A program made the position numbers and the translations under genes. The notes below the pieces were generated by a model. That model ran no database searches. It saw only the letters and a program-made list of their open reading frames with translations, and was not told the DNA's origin. This document shows, piece by piece, positions 7,298 to 15,103 of a DNA stretch of 64,000 nucleotides (the first letter of the stretch is position 1; every line of letters starts with the position of its first letter). Location of the stretch: positions 6,386,001 to 6,450,000 of the forward strand of contig NZ_JAGPYQ010000001.1 in assembly GCF_018070025.1 (NCBI RefSeq), given 5' to 3'. This DNA is from Streptomyces liliiviolaceus. Lineage in GTDB: Bacteria > Actinomycetota > Actinomycetes > Streptomycetales > Streptomycetaceae.

Positions 7298-9427
7298 TCA
7301 CCGCCGCAGCACCACCAGCTCGGCGTCGTGGCCGTCGCCCCAGGTGAAGGGCAGACCGTAGTGCAGCAGATGTGCTCCGCTGTACGTCCTGTCCGATCCG
7401 GCGTCGCTGTAACGCGCAGCCGGGTCGAGACCGCGCAGTCTCAGCCGGTCGGGGCGGCCTGGCAGCAGCGGAGCCCCGTCGAGACGTCCGGTGGCGAGGG
7501 CCGCGACGACCGTGCGCCCGGTTCGCGGATCGTCGTACTGCACCCCGTAGGTGGGGTCGTCGGGGGTGCCGAGGAGGTGGACCTCACCGTGGTGGACGAC
7601 CTCGCGTACGTCCTTGTAGCGGGCGATCCACCGGGCGGCCTCGGCCCGTTCCTGTGGTGTCCAGGCGCGCAGGTCGGCGCCGATGCCGAGGACTCCGCAC
7701 ATGGCGTTGACGAACCGGAAGGCGAGGCTGCGCGGGCGCGGGTCGAGGATTCCGGGGGCGTCGGTGACCCAGGAACTCATGACGTGCGGGGCGTGGGCGT
7801 GCAGGAAGCCGTACTGGACGGACAGCCGGTCCAGCGGGGCGGTGTTGTCGCTGGGCCACACCACGTCGGTGCGCGCGACGGTCGCGTGCTCGATGCGTGC
7901 GCCGCCGCCCGCGCAGCCCTCGACCGTGACGTCCGGGTGGGTGGCGCGCAGGTGGTCCAGCACGCGCAGGTATCCGGCGACGTGCTCGGCGTCCAGGTCG
8001 AGCCGGGCGTCGTGCGGGGTGCCCGGCCGGCCGCGTTCGGTGGGCGGCCGGTTCATGTCCCACTTGAGGTAGCTGATGTCGTACGCGGTCAGCAGCCGGT
8101 CGAGCGTGCCGATGACGAAGTCCTGGACGTCGGTGCGGCCCAGGTCGAGGAGCAGTTGGTTGCGGACCAGGCGGGCGGGGCGGTCCTCGATCCGGTAGGC
8201 CCACTCGGGGTGTTCGGCGTACAGGCGGCTGCCGGGGCTGACGGCCTCGGGCTCCACCCACAGGCCGAAGTCGAGGCCCAGCCCCCGGATGTCGTCGACG
8301 AACCGGCCGAAGCCCTGCGGGAAGGCCGCCGGGTCCGGGTACCAGTCGCCGAGGCCCCCGGTGTCGTCGGTGCGGCCGGTGAACCAGCCGTCGTCGACGA
8401 CGAACAGTTCCGCTCCGATGTCGGCGGCGACCTTCGCCAGTTCCAGTTGCCCGGCCGCGTCGACGTCGAAGCCGGTGGCCTCCCAGGAGTTGTAGAGGAC
8501 CTTGCGGGACCGGTGCAGCCGCTCGCCGGAGAGCCGGCGTTCGTAGCGGTGCCAGACCCGGGAGAGCCCGTCGAGGCCGTCCGGGCTGAACGCGCAGGCC
8601 AGGCGTGGGGTGGTGAGGGTTTCGCCGGGCGCCAGGAACACCGCGCCCTCGTGCGGGACCCGCCCGGCGCGGACGCGGACGAGACCGCCCGGTTCGGCCT
8701 CCGCGGTGATGTGCCAGTTGCCGGACCATTCGAGGGCGATGCCGTACGCGGCGCCTCCTCCTGCGGCTGTCCCGTCCGCGCCGTCCTGCACCGCGAGCCA
8801 GGGCGCGTACGCGTGTCCGGGCACGCCCTGGAGGCTGCCCATGGTGAACGTGCCGCGCGGCAGGTCGAGTCGGGTGCGCTGGAACTCCTGCGACCACTGG
8901 CCGGCGAGGTACGTCAGCCGGGCGGCGCCGGTGACGGGGATGTTCACGGCGGCCGAGTCGAGCCGTTCCAGGCGCAGTTCACCGGTGCCCGCGGTCAGTT
9001 CGGTCCAGCGCAGGATCACGTCCGTGCCCGGCACCACCTCGTAGCAGAGGACCGTACGCAGGCCGAGGACACGGTCGGTGAAGGCGAGCCGCAGGCTGCC
9101 GTCCCCTTCTCCTTCCTCCGCCCCGTCGAACTCCCACCAGGTGCCCCGCTCCCCGCCCGGCCGCCCGGCGATCAGCTCGCTTCCGGTGAACGGCCGCAGC
9201 CCGTACGGCAGATACTCGGCCGGTGCCGCGTCCGCGGGCGTGATGAAGTGCGTGCGCCGCGACCAGTCGAGGGCGGACGGGCCGTCCTCGACGCCGGTCG
9301 GGCCCCAGGCCTCCAGTTCGGCCCAGGGGCCGTCCGGGGACAGCCGCACGGTGTAGCTGGTGTGTTCGGCGCGCAGGGTCCAGCGCCGGGCCGTCGCCGC
9401 CTGTTCCCTCCCCGTTCCCGCGGTCAC
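7298..9427 (-). CDS. GH36 alpha-galactosidase
   Basis: A 709-residue GH36 enzyme without a signal peptide, so intracellular. An N-terminal beta-sandwich (about 1-290) precedes the TIM barrel. Landmarks are YNSWEATGFDV, VVDDGWFTGR, LWVEPEAVSP, the nucleophile in KWDMNR (Asp457) and the acid/base Asp527 in WPSDNTAP. It should release galactose from alpha-1,6-galactosides (melibiose or raffinose-type sugars) imported by the adjacent ABC transporter. The GTG start at 9427 makes a GTGA overlap with the permease stop, which is why I prefer it although the frame is open much further upstream. Confidence 0.93.
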   Translation of the reverse strand: MTAGTGREQAATARRWTLRAEHTSYTVRLSPDGPWAELEAWGPTGVEDGPSALDWSRRTHFITPADAAPAEYLPYGLRPFTGSELIAGRPGGERGTWWEFDGAEEGEGDGSLRLAFTDRVLGLRTVLCYEVVPGTDVILRWTELTAGTGELRLERLDSAAVNIPVTGAARLTYLAGQWSQEFQRTRLDLPRGTFTMGSLQGVPGHAYAPWLAVQDGADGTAAGGGAAYGIALEWSGNWHITAEAEPGGLVRVRAGRVPHEGAVFLAPGETLTTPRLACAFSPDGLDGLSRVWHRYERRLSGERLHRSRKVLYNSWEATGFDVDAAGQLELAKVAADIGAELFVVDDGWFTGRTDDTGGLGDWYPDPAAFPQGFGRFVDDIRGLGLDFGLWVEPEAVSPGSRLYAEHPEWAYRIEDRPARLVRNQLLLDLGRTDVQDFVIGTLDRLLTAYDISYLKWDMNRPPTERGRPGTPHDARLDLDAEHVAGYLRVLDHLRATHPDVTVEGCAGGGARIEHATVARTDVVWPSDNTAPLDRLSVQYGFLHAHAPHVMSSWVTDAPGILDPRPRSLAFRFVNAMCGVLGIGADLRAWTPQERAEAARWIARYKDVREVVHHGEVHLLGTPDDPTYGVQYDDPRTGRTVVAALATGRLDGAPLLPGRPDRLRLRGLDPAARYSDAGSDRTYSGAHLLHYGLPFTWGDGHDAELVVLRR

Positions 9428-10317
9428 TTCACCGCTCCCAGGTTGAGGCCGGCGACGAAGTGCCGCTGGAAGCGCAGGAACACGATCACCGTGGGCGCCG
9501 CCGCGATGACGGATCCGGCGGCGATGACGTTCCACATGGACACGTACTGCCCCTGGAGTCCGATGAGGGCGGCCGTGATGGGCATCTTGGTGTCGCTGCG
9601 CAGGACGGTGATCGCCCACAGCAGGTCGTTGAAGATCCAGGTGAACGACAGTGCGCTGAGGGCCGCGAGGGCGGGGCGGGTCAGCGGCAGGATGATCCGC
9701 CAGAAGATCTGCCAGGGCCCGGCGCCGTCGACGACCGCCGCCTGCTGGATCTCCGGCGGGATCGACCGCATGAACCCGTGCAGGACGAAGACGTAGAAGC
9801 CGACACCGAAGCCGATCTGTACGCCGACGAGTGCGGGCAGCGTGTCGTAGATCCCCAGCAGTTCGCTCAGCTTGGAGACGGGGATGAGCAGGATCTGCGG
9901 CGGGAGCAGGTTGCCGCCGAGCATGAGCAGCAGCAGGGAGCGGCGGAACGGCAGGTCGTAGCGGCTGAGTCCGAACGCGGCCATGGCGGCCAGCGCGAGC
10001 GTCACCAGGACGGCCGGCACGGTGACCAGCAGACTGTTGATCAGGGCGCGCTGCTGGCCGCCGTCGTTCCAGGCCTGGCCGAAGTTGCCGAGGGTGAAGG
10101 AGCGCGGCCAACTGCCCAGGCCGTGCGCGGCGATGTCGTCGAAGGACCGCAGGCTGGTCACCAGGACCAGCGCGATGGGCAGCAGCCACAGGACGGCCAG
10201 GGTGCCCGCGCCGAGATGGAACCCGGCGGTCGCGGCCCGTCTGCGGCGCAGCGCGGTGGCGGAGGCCGAATGAGTGGAGGAAGCGGACGCTGTCGAGGGG
10301 GCTGACGGGGCGGACAT
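9424..10317 (-). CDS. Carbohydrate ABC transporter permease (MalG type)
   Basis: A 297-residue inner-membrane permease with about six transmembrane segments, the first at roughly residues 28-50. The EAA loop reads QAAVVDGAGPWQIFWRIILP, the coupling-helix motif that contacts the ATPase. It is the second permease of a CUT1 sugar importer. Its ATG at 10317 overlaps the stop of the preceding permease by one base (TGATG). No ATPase gene lies in the operon. Streptomyces CUT1 importers commonly share one multitask ATPase (MsiK), so this is expected. The likely substrate is an alpha-galactoside, inferred from adjacent GH36. Confidence 0.9.
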   Translation of the reverse strand: MSAPSAPSTASASSTHSASATALRRRRAATAGFHLGAGTLAVLWLLPIALVLVTSLRSFDDIAAHGLGSWPRSFTLGNFGQAWNDGGQQRALINSLLVTVPAVLVTLALAAMAAFGLSRYDLPFRRSLLLLMLGGNLLPPQILLIPVSKLSELLGIYDTLPALVGVQIGFGVGFYVFVLHGFMRSIPPEIQQAAVVDGAGPWQIFWRIILPLTRPALAALSALSFTWIFNDLLWAITVLRSDTKMPITAALIGLQGQYVSMWNVIAAGSVIAAAPTVIVFLRFQRHFVAGLNLGAVK

Positions 10318-11261
10318 CAGTCGGCCTCCCGGAACGCGCGGACGAGATAGGAGCAGATGACGCCGAAGGCCAGCACGAAGATGACGACGGCGAGGGCGGA
10401 CCCGTAACCGAGGCGCAGGGACTGGAAGGCGGTGGAGTACATGTACGTGCTCAGCAGTTCCGAGGAGTGGTAGGGGCCGCCCCGGGTCAGCGACCACACG
10501 ACGTCGAAGGAGCGCAGTGAGTCGATGACGATGACGGACAGGACGACGGCGTTGACACTGCGCAGCTGGGGCAGGGTGACGTGCCGCAGCCGCTGCCAGG
10601 CACCGGCGCCGTCGACCTTGGCGGCCTCGTACAGGGCCGGGTCGATGCCCTTGAGACCGGCGACGTACAGGACCATCACGTAACCGATCTGGCGCCAGAG
10701 CGCGGGGACCATCACGGCGTACAGGGCGGTGTCCTGGTCGGCGAGCCAGGCGTGGCGCAGGTTGCCGAGGCCGACCGATTCGAGGAGCTGGTTGAGGACT
10801 CCGTCGGGCTGGTAGATCGCCTGCCACACCAGTGCGGTGGCGACCAGGGAGAAGACGACGGGCAGGAACAGGGCGGCGCGGTAGAAGCCGACGCCGCGCC
10901 GTTCCTGCTGGAGCACGAGTGCGGCGGCGAGGCCCAGGACGGCGGACAGGCCGCCGAAGAGGAGGAGCCAGAGCACGGTGTGGCCGGTCGCGTCGAGGAA
11001 GACGTCGTCGTGGGCCATCTCGCGGAAGTTGTCCAGGCCGACGAACGTCGGTGCGGAGACGCCGTCCCAGCTGGTGAGGGCGAGGTAGAAGCCCTGGAGC
11101 GCCGGCCAGAACACCCACAGCGCCTCGGCGAGCAGCGGGACGAGGACGAACGCGAGGACCAGCGGGGGTGTGCGGCGCGGGCCCCGGTTCCGTCTGCCCC
11201 GGGGCGGCGGTGGGGCGGGCGCCTCGCGGTCGGGGGCGGTCAGGACGGCCGTGTCGGGCAT
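10317..11261 (-). CDS. Carbohydrate ABC transporter permease (MalF type)
   Basis: A 314-residue permease with a cytoplasmic Pro/Arg-rich N-terminus, a first membrane segment at about 34-56 and some six segments in all. The EAA motif (YEAAKVDGAGAWQRLRHVTLP) lies near residue 210. It pairs with the MalG-type permease to form the channel of a CUT1 sugar importer. It starts one base after the stop of the binding-protein gene, so transcription and translation are tightly linked. Confidence 0.9.
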   Translation of the reverse strand: MPDTAVLTAPDREAPAPPPPRGRRNRGPRRTPPLVLAFVLVPLLAEALWVFWPALQGFYLALTSWDGVSAPTFVGLDNFREMAHDDVFLDATGHTVLWLLLFGGLSAVLGLAAALVLQQERRGVGFYRAALFLPVVFSLVATALVWQAIYQPDGVLNQLLESVGLGNLRHAWLADQDTALYAVMVPALWRQIGYVMVLYVAGLKGIDPALYEAAKVDGAGAWQRLRHVTLPQLRSVNAVVLSVIVIDSLRSFDVVWSLTRGGPYHSSELLSTYMYSTAFQSLRLGYGSALAVVIFVLAFGVICSYLVRAFREAD

Positions 11262-11262
11262 G

Positions 11263-12549
11263 TCAGGCGTTCCAGATCTTCGCGGCGTCGCGCTGCCAGT
11301 CGGTGAGGATGGAGCCGATCTGCTTCGGTTTGGCGATGAACTTGGTCAGCGCGTTGTCGGCGGTGGGCTGGAGGGCGTCGCTGGAGTCCCGGTTGAAGAA
11401 CTGGGTGATCTCGGCGGCCTGTTCGATGTGCGCCCGGCCCTTCTTCACCAGGGCGGTGCCCGCGTCCTTGGCGTCGGGGTTGCACGGCAGGACCGTGCCG
11501 GACGAGCCCTTGATGTAGATCTCCTGGGCCTCGGCGGTGGCCAGGTAGCGCATCAGGTCGACGACCTGGTCGTGGCGGCCGGTGCGGGCGCTGGCGAAGT
11601 AGCCGTCCGTGGGCGCTTCCTCGGCGAGCGGGACCTTCGGGTCGATGACGGGGAAGCGGAAGAAGTCGATGTCGTCGAGGGCGTCCTTGGGTGCGGCGTC
11701 CGCGAAGAAGGTGCCGATGAGCATCATGCCGCTGCGGCCGCTCAGCAGGGAGGTCGTGGCGTCCTGGAAGGCGACCGCGGTGCCGTTCGGGTCGAAGTAG
11801 GGCAGCAGTTCCTGCCAGCGGTCGAAGACCTTGCGGACCTCGGGGTCGTCGAACCGGTGTTTCCCGGCGAGGAGTTCACGGTGGTAGTCGGCGCCGTTGA
11901 TGCGGATGTCGAGGTAGTCGAACCAGGCCGAGGCGACCCAGGCCGTGTTGCCGCCCGCGCCCAGGCCTATGGGGTCGATGCCCTTGCTCTTGAGCTTGTC
12001 GCACAGGTCGAGGAAGTCGTCCCAGCTCTTGGGCTCGCTCACGCCCCACTTGGCGAAGTTCGACTTGCGGTAGAACATGCCCCACCAGTAGTAGGTGGTC
12101 GGCACGAAGACCTTCTTGCCCGCGGCCGAGGTGCACAGGCTGTTCAGGGCCTTGGAGTAGCCCTTGAGGTCGGGCGAGGACCAGACCTCGCCGAGGTCGA
12201 GCAGCAGGTCCTTCTTGGCGTACGCGTCCGCCACCGACCCGGGGTACCAGGTGTAGACGTCCGGCGGGTTGGCGGAGGTGAGGTAGGTCGGCAGCTGGGT
12301 GCGGAAGGTCTCGGCGGCGACGGTGTTGAGGCTGGCTTTCCCCGACCCCTTCTTGGCGTACGCGGCGACGACGTCCTGCATCGCGGCCTTCGCCTGTGGG
12401 GCGGAGAGGTTGGACTGGAGGGTCACCGAGCCCTCGGACGAGCTCTTGCCGGAGGAGGTGGAGGTGACACAGCCGCTGAGCAGCGCAGCCGTCCCGGCGG
12501 CGCCGGCACCGGCGAGGAACCGGCGTCTGCTGGTCTGGTGGTTCGTCAT
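11263..12549 (-). CDS. Tat-exported sugar-binding lipoprotein of an ABC importer
   Basis: A 428-residue extracellular solute-binding protein of the MalE/CUT1 type. The N-terminus has a twin-arginine motif (SRRRFL) and a lipobox LLSGC, so it should be exported folded and anchored to the outer membrane face. ATG at 12549 is chosen because AGGGAG precedes it and the Tat signal begins there; the frame is open further upstream. As first gene of the operon it defines transport specificity, presumably for alpha-galactosides given the GH36 and GH27 neighbours. Its upstream region carries an inverted repeat (12585-12599) and an AT-rich box (12612-12626). Confidence 0.92.
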   Translation of the reverse strand: MTNHQTSRRRFLAGAGAAGTAALLSGCVTSTSSGKSSSEGSVTLQSNLSAPQAKAAMQDVVAAYAKKGSGKASLNTVAAETFRTQLPTYLTSANPPDVYTWYPGSVADAYAKKDLLLDLGEVWSSPDLKGYSKALNSLCTSAAGKKVFVPTTYYWWGMFYRKSNFAKWGVSEPKSWDDFLDLCDKLKSKGIDPIGLGAGGNTAWVASAWFDYLDIRINGADYHRELLAGKHRFDDPEVRKVFDRWQELLPYFDPNGTAVAFQDATTSLLSGRSGMMLIGTFFADAAPKDALDDIDFFRFPVIDPKVPLAEEAPTDGYFASARTGRHDQVVDLMRYLATAEAQEIYIKGSSGTVLPCNPDAKDAGTALVKKGRAHIEQAAEITQFFNRDSSDALQPTADNALTKFIAKPKQIGSILTDWQRDAAKIWNA

Positions 12550-12584
12550 GGAGGCTCCCTGTGGATCCGCGCTGATCCAGATTT

Positions 12585-12599
12585 GCGTGACGCTCACGC
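12585..12599. promoter_or_regulatory. Inverted repeat upstream of the binding-protein gene
   Basis: Perfect 6+3+6 inverted repeat GCGTGA-CGC-TCACGC, 36 bp before the binding-protein start codon, where it would overlap the transcription start or 5' leader. This is a good position for a repressor of the galactoside operon. The cognate protein is unknown. Confidence 0.45.
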
Positions 12600-12611
12600 C
12601 ACGTCAAGAAT

Positions 12612-12626
12612 AATTACTAATTTATT
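12612..12626 (-). promoter_or_regulatory. AT-rich box, copy 1
   Basis: AATTACTAATTTATT, containing an 11-bp perfect palindrome (AATTA-C-TAATT), an obvious AT island in very GC-rich DNA. It overlaps the TAA stop of the GH27 gene and lies 63 bp upstream of the binding-protein start. A near-identical box (13 of 15 bases, same orientation) stands upstream of the GH27 gene at 14952-14966, so one regulator or sigma factor may serve both. Confidence 0.55.
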
Positions 12627-14817
12627 TGGACTGGGTGAACGACGTCAGGTGGACGCGACCGTCGACGCCCCGGTACACCGCGTGCACCGTGACCGTGCCG
12701 TCGGAGCCGGCCGGACCGGCCACCGCTCCCAGCGAGCCCTCGAACGCGGCGCTCGGGAACTCGTCCCGCTTCGTCCAGCCCTGCCAGGCCCCGTCCTCGT
12801 GACGCCGCTGCCAGAGCGTGTAGTCGGCGGCGCGCGCGTACAGCACGACGCTGTTCCCGGCCGTGACGAGGGTCGGGCTGCCGCTGACGGTTCCGCCGAG
12901 CGAGGTCCACGGCGTCCACTCCCCCGCCGCCGTCCGGGTGCGCGTCCACACGTCGTCGGCGGCGGTGCGCACGGCCACGTGGAGCTGCCCGCCCGAGTCG
13001 ACGACGGCCGACGGCCGCCCGTACGTCGGCCGGTCGCCGGGTGCGCCGAGCGAGGTCCAGCCGGTCGACGGGCCGCGCTGTACGACCTCCCCGTCCGTGC
13101 CGCGGGCGGCCAGCGTCCAGTGGCCGGGGTCGGTGAACGCCACCGTCGGCGCGTCGGTCACCCGGCCGCCCAGGCTCTGCCACGCGCCCCAGCGCCCGTC
13201 GGCGAAGATCCGCCGGTGGACGCGGGAGTCGGTACCGCGTACGAAGACGTCGATCCGGCCGCCGGCCGAGGCGTACGCGGCGGGCTGTCCCAGGATCCGG
13301 CCTCCCGTGGGACCGCCGAGGTCGCGGGTCCGGCCCCGTCCGTCGCCGTCGGAGGTGGTGGTGTGCTGGACGAGCGAGCCGTGCGGTCCGCGCAGGAACG
13401 TGGTGAGCGTGTCGCCGTCGCGCACCACGGCCGGGCTCGCCGAGGCCTTCTGGCCGAGGCTCGTTCCGGGCAGGTCGTCGGCGCCGGTCAGCTTCAGGAA
13501 CGCGGTGCCGTGCGCGGGGACTTCGACCGTGTACGTGCCGCTGTGGGCGCCCCGGTCCGCACGGGCCCGCAGGTCGCGGACGTCCACCGCCCCGCCGAGC
13601 CCGACGTCGGAGAAGCGGACCGTGCGCTCGGCGGGCTCGTCGGAGCGGTTGAGCAGCACGACCGCGCGACGGCCCTCGCCCTGGAGGACCTTGCTGTAGA
13701 CGTCACCCACGGAGTCGCTGGCCACCCGCACGCCCTGGACGGCCAGCGGGTCCTGGTCGACGGCGACGATCTCCGGGTTGCGCAGCGTCTTCAGCATCGA
13801 GGGCGACAACGTACGCGGATCGGAGCCCAGGACGAGCGGCGAGGCCATCTCGGCCCACATCACGAACTGCGTGGTCGACTCCTCCTCCGTCAGCTCCAGC
13901 GAGCCGTCGCTCATGCGCCGCGTGGGGATGAGGTAGTCGGGGTCGTTGTAGTGGCCTGGCCCCTGCGCCTCGGGGTGCCAGGCGTTGGCGTCCATGTTGC
14001 GCAGCACGTTGGGCCACTGGCCGGGGCTCGGGGTGCCCCACGCGATGTCCGTACCCGTGCGCCACGAGTCGGCGATCGTCGGAGCGTAGGCGTACGAGTT
14101 GTGTGCGTCCTGCTCGGGTGTGTGCGGTACGCCCCAGTCGTCGGTGAGCGGGTTGCAGAGGTTGAGCAGCATCCTGCGGCCCGACTTGGCGACCGCGTCG
14201 CTGAACTCCTTGAACGCCGGGCCCGGATCGAGCTTCGCCCCGATCCCGCACAGGAAGTCGACCTTGACCGCGTCGATCTTCCAGCCGGCGAACTGCCGTG
14301 CGTCCTCCTCGTAATGCCCCCTGCTGCCGAGTCCGCAGCTCTTGCCGCCGTCGTAGGCGCCCGCGTCGGTGTAGATGCCCGCTTTCAGACCCCGCTTGTG
14401 CAGGTACGAGACCAGCGCCGGGATGCCGGAGGGGAAGCGGTCCGGGTGGGCGACCAGGTTCCCCTGCGCGTCGCGCGGGTTGTCGGCCTGCCAGCCGCCG
14501 TCGAGCCACACGACGTCGTAGCCGCTGTCGCGCAGACCGCTGCTGACCAGCTTGTCGGCGACGGAGCGCACTTCGCTCTCGGTGGGTGCGCCCAGGCCGT
14601 AGTAGGTGTTCCAGCCCATGTAGGGCGTGGGCGCGAGGCCGCTGTCGTAGTACTCGGGCGCGCCCTGGTCGAGGCCGGTCCCGGCCCCGGCCCTGCCGGT
14701 GCCGGCCGTGGCCGCGGGGGCCGCGGTCACCGCCAGGACCGTGGCGATCGCGGCCGTGGTGGCGCGGCGGGTCAGTCTCCGAGCCGCGGGTGTGCGGACC
14801 TGCGGGTGTGAAATCAC
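12622..14817 (-). CDS. Secreted GH27 alpha-galactosidase with C-terminal beta-propeller-like repeats
   Basis: 731 residues. A Sec-type signal peptide (charged N-terminus, hydrophobic segment about 17-33, Ala-rich cleavage site) is followed by a GH27 TIM barrel: MGWNTYYG, LDGGW, nucleophile in VKVDFLCG (Asp187), acid/base in SWRTGTD (Asp257, matching WRNFAD of human alpha-galactosidase A). A beta-sandwich follows. From about 430 to the end come repeats with the W-x-SLGG pattern typical of PLL/fucose-lectin-like propellers, probably for carbohydrate binding. GTG at 14817 is chosen for its GGGAGAGG ribosome binding site and signal-peptide position; an ATG at 14910 is possible. It would release galactose from extracellular galactomannan-like polymers for the ABC importer. 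Confidence 0.9.
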   Translation of the reverse strand: MISHPQVRTPAARRLTRRATTAAIATVLAVTAAPAATAGTGRAGAGTGLDQGAPEYYDSGLAPTPYMGWNTYYGLGAPTESEVRSVADKLVSSGLRDSGYDVVWLDGGWQADNPRDAQGNLVAHPDRFPSGIPALVSYLHKRGLKAGIYTDAGAYDGGKSCGLGSRGHYEEDARQFAGWKIDAVKVDFLCGIGAKLDPGPAFKEFSDAVAKSGRRMLLNLCNPLTDDWGVPHTPEQDAHNSYAYAPTIADSWRTGTDIAWGTPSPGQWPNVLRNMDANAWHPEAQGPGHYNDPDYLIPTRRMSDGSLELTEEESTTQFVMWAEMASPLVLGSDPRTLSPSMLKTLRNPEIVAVDQDPLAVQGVRVASDSVGDVYSKVLQGEGRRAVVLLNRSDEPAERTVRFSDVGLGGAVDVRDLRARADRGAHSGTYTVEVPAHGTAFLKLTGADDLPGTSLGQKASASPAVVRDGDTLTTFLRGPHGSLVQHTTTSDGDGRGRTRDLGGPTGGRILGQPAAYASAGGRIDVFVRGTDSRVHRRIFADGRWGAWQSLGGRVTDAPTVAFTDPGHWTLAARGTDGEVVQRGPSTGWTSLGAPGDRPTYGRPSAVVDSGGQLHVAVRTAADDVWTRTRTAAGEWTPWTSLGGTVSGSPTLVTAGNSVVLYARAADYTLWQRRHEDGAWQGWTKRDEFPSAAFEGSLGAVAGPAGSDGTVTVHAVYRGVDGRVHLTSFTQSK

Positions 14818-14835
14818 TTGCCTCTCCCGATGGTT

Positions 14836-14864
14836 GGGAAGCACGAAAGCGCTGGGAAGCACGA
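14836..14864. repeat. Spaced 11-bp direct repeat upstream of the GH27 gene
   Basis: GGGAAGCACGA occurs at 14836-14846 and 14854-14864, 18 bp start to start, flanking a palindromic AGCGCT. It lies just upstream of the GH27 ribosome binding site and could be a regulator site. Confidence 0.3.
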
Positions 14865-14951
14865 GGGCGTGACGTGGGCCGCGCGGTGGCGGCGGAGCCG
14901 TCGGCGTCACGGCGAAGACTGTGGCCCGCGGCCGGAAACCCTGTCAATATT

Positions 14952-14966
14952 AATTCCTAATTTAAT
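14952..14966 (-). promoter_or_regulatory. AT-rich box, copy 2
   Basis: AATTCCTAATTTAAT, 13 of 15 bases identical to copy 1 and in the same orientation. It lies between the divergent GH27 (minus) and GH2 (plus) genes, 135 bp upstream of the GH27 start. Sharing this AT island with the transporter promoter suggests common control of extracellular hydrolysis and uptake. Confidence 0.55.
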
Positions 14967-15026
14967 AGAAAGAGGGATCGGGTCTGTCGCAGGGGTTGAC
15001 AGCGGAACCCTCGGGTCCCAGCCTTT

Positions 15027-15038
15027 GGCAACGTTGTC
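15027..15038. promoter_or_regulatory. LacI-type operator-like palindrome upstream of the GH2 gene
   Basis: GGCAACGTTGTC has a perfect central CAACGTTG with a CG centre, the shape of many LacI/GalR-family operators. It lies 66 bp before the GH2 start codon. No LacI-family gene is inside the window, so the regulator would be encoded elsewhere. Confidence 0.4.
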
Positions 15039-15103
15039 AGTGCCTCTCGCGCGCCGTGTCGGGTCCGGCCCGCGCCGCTGTCTTCCGATGGGACATCACG
15101 CTC

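Noticed and set aside
6941..9796. Plus-strand frame of 951 codons opposite the SDR and GH36 genes
   Set aside because: Shadow frame; GH36 catalytic motifs are unambiguous on the other strand.
11170..14811. Long plus-strand open frame of 1213 codons opposite the binding-protein and GH27 genes
   Set aside because: Arises from GC-rich antisense codons; the minus-strand products match known families with signal peptides, and the plus frame shows no domain or ribosome binding site.
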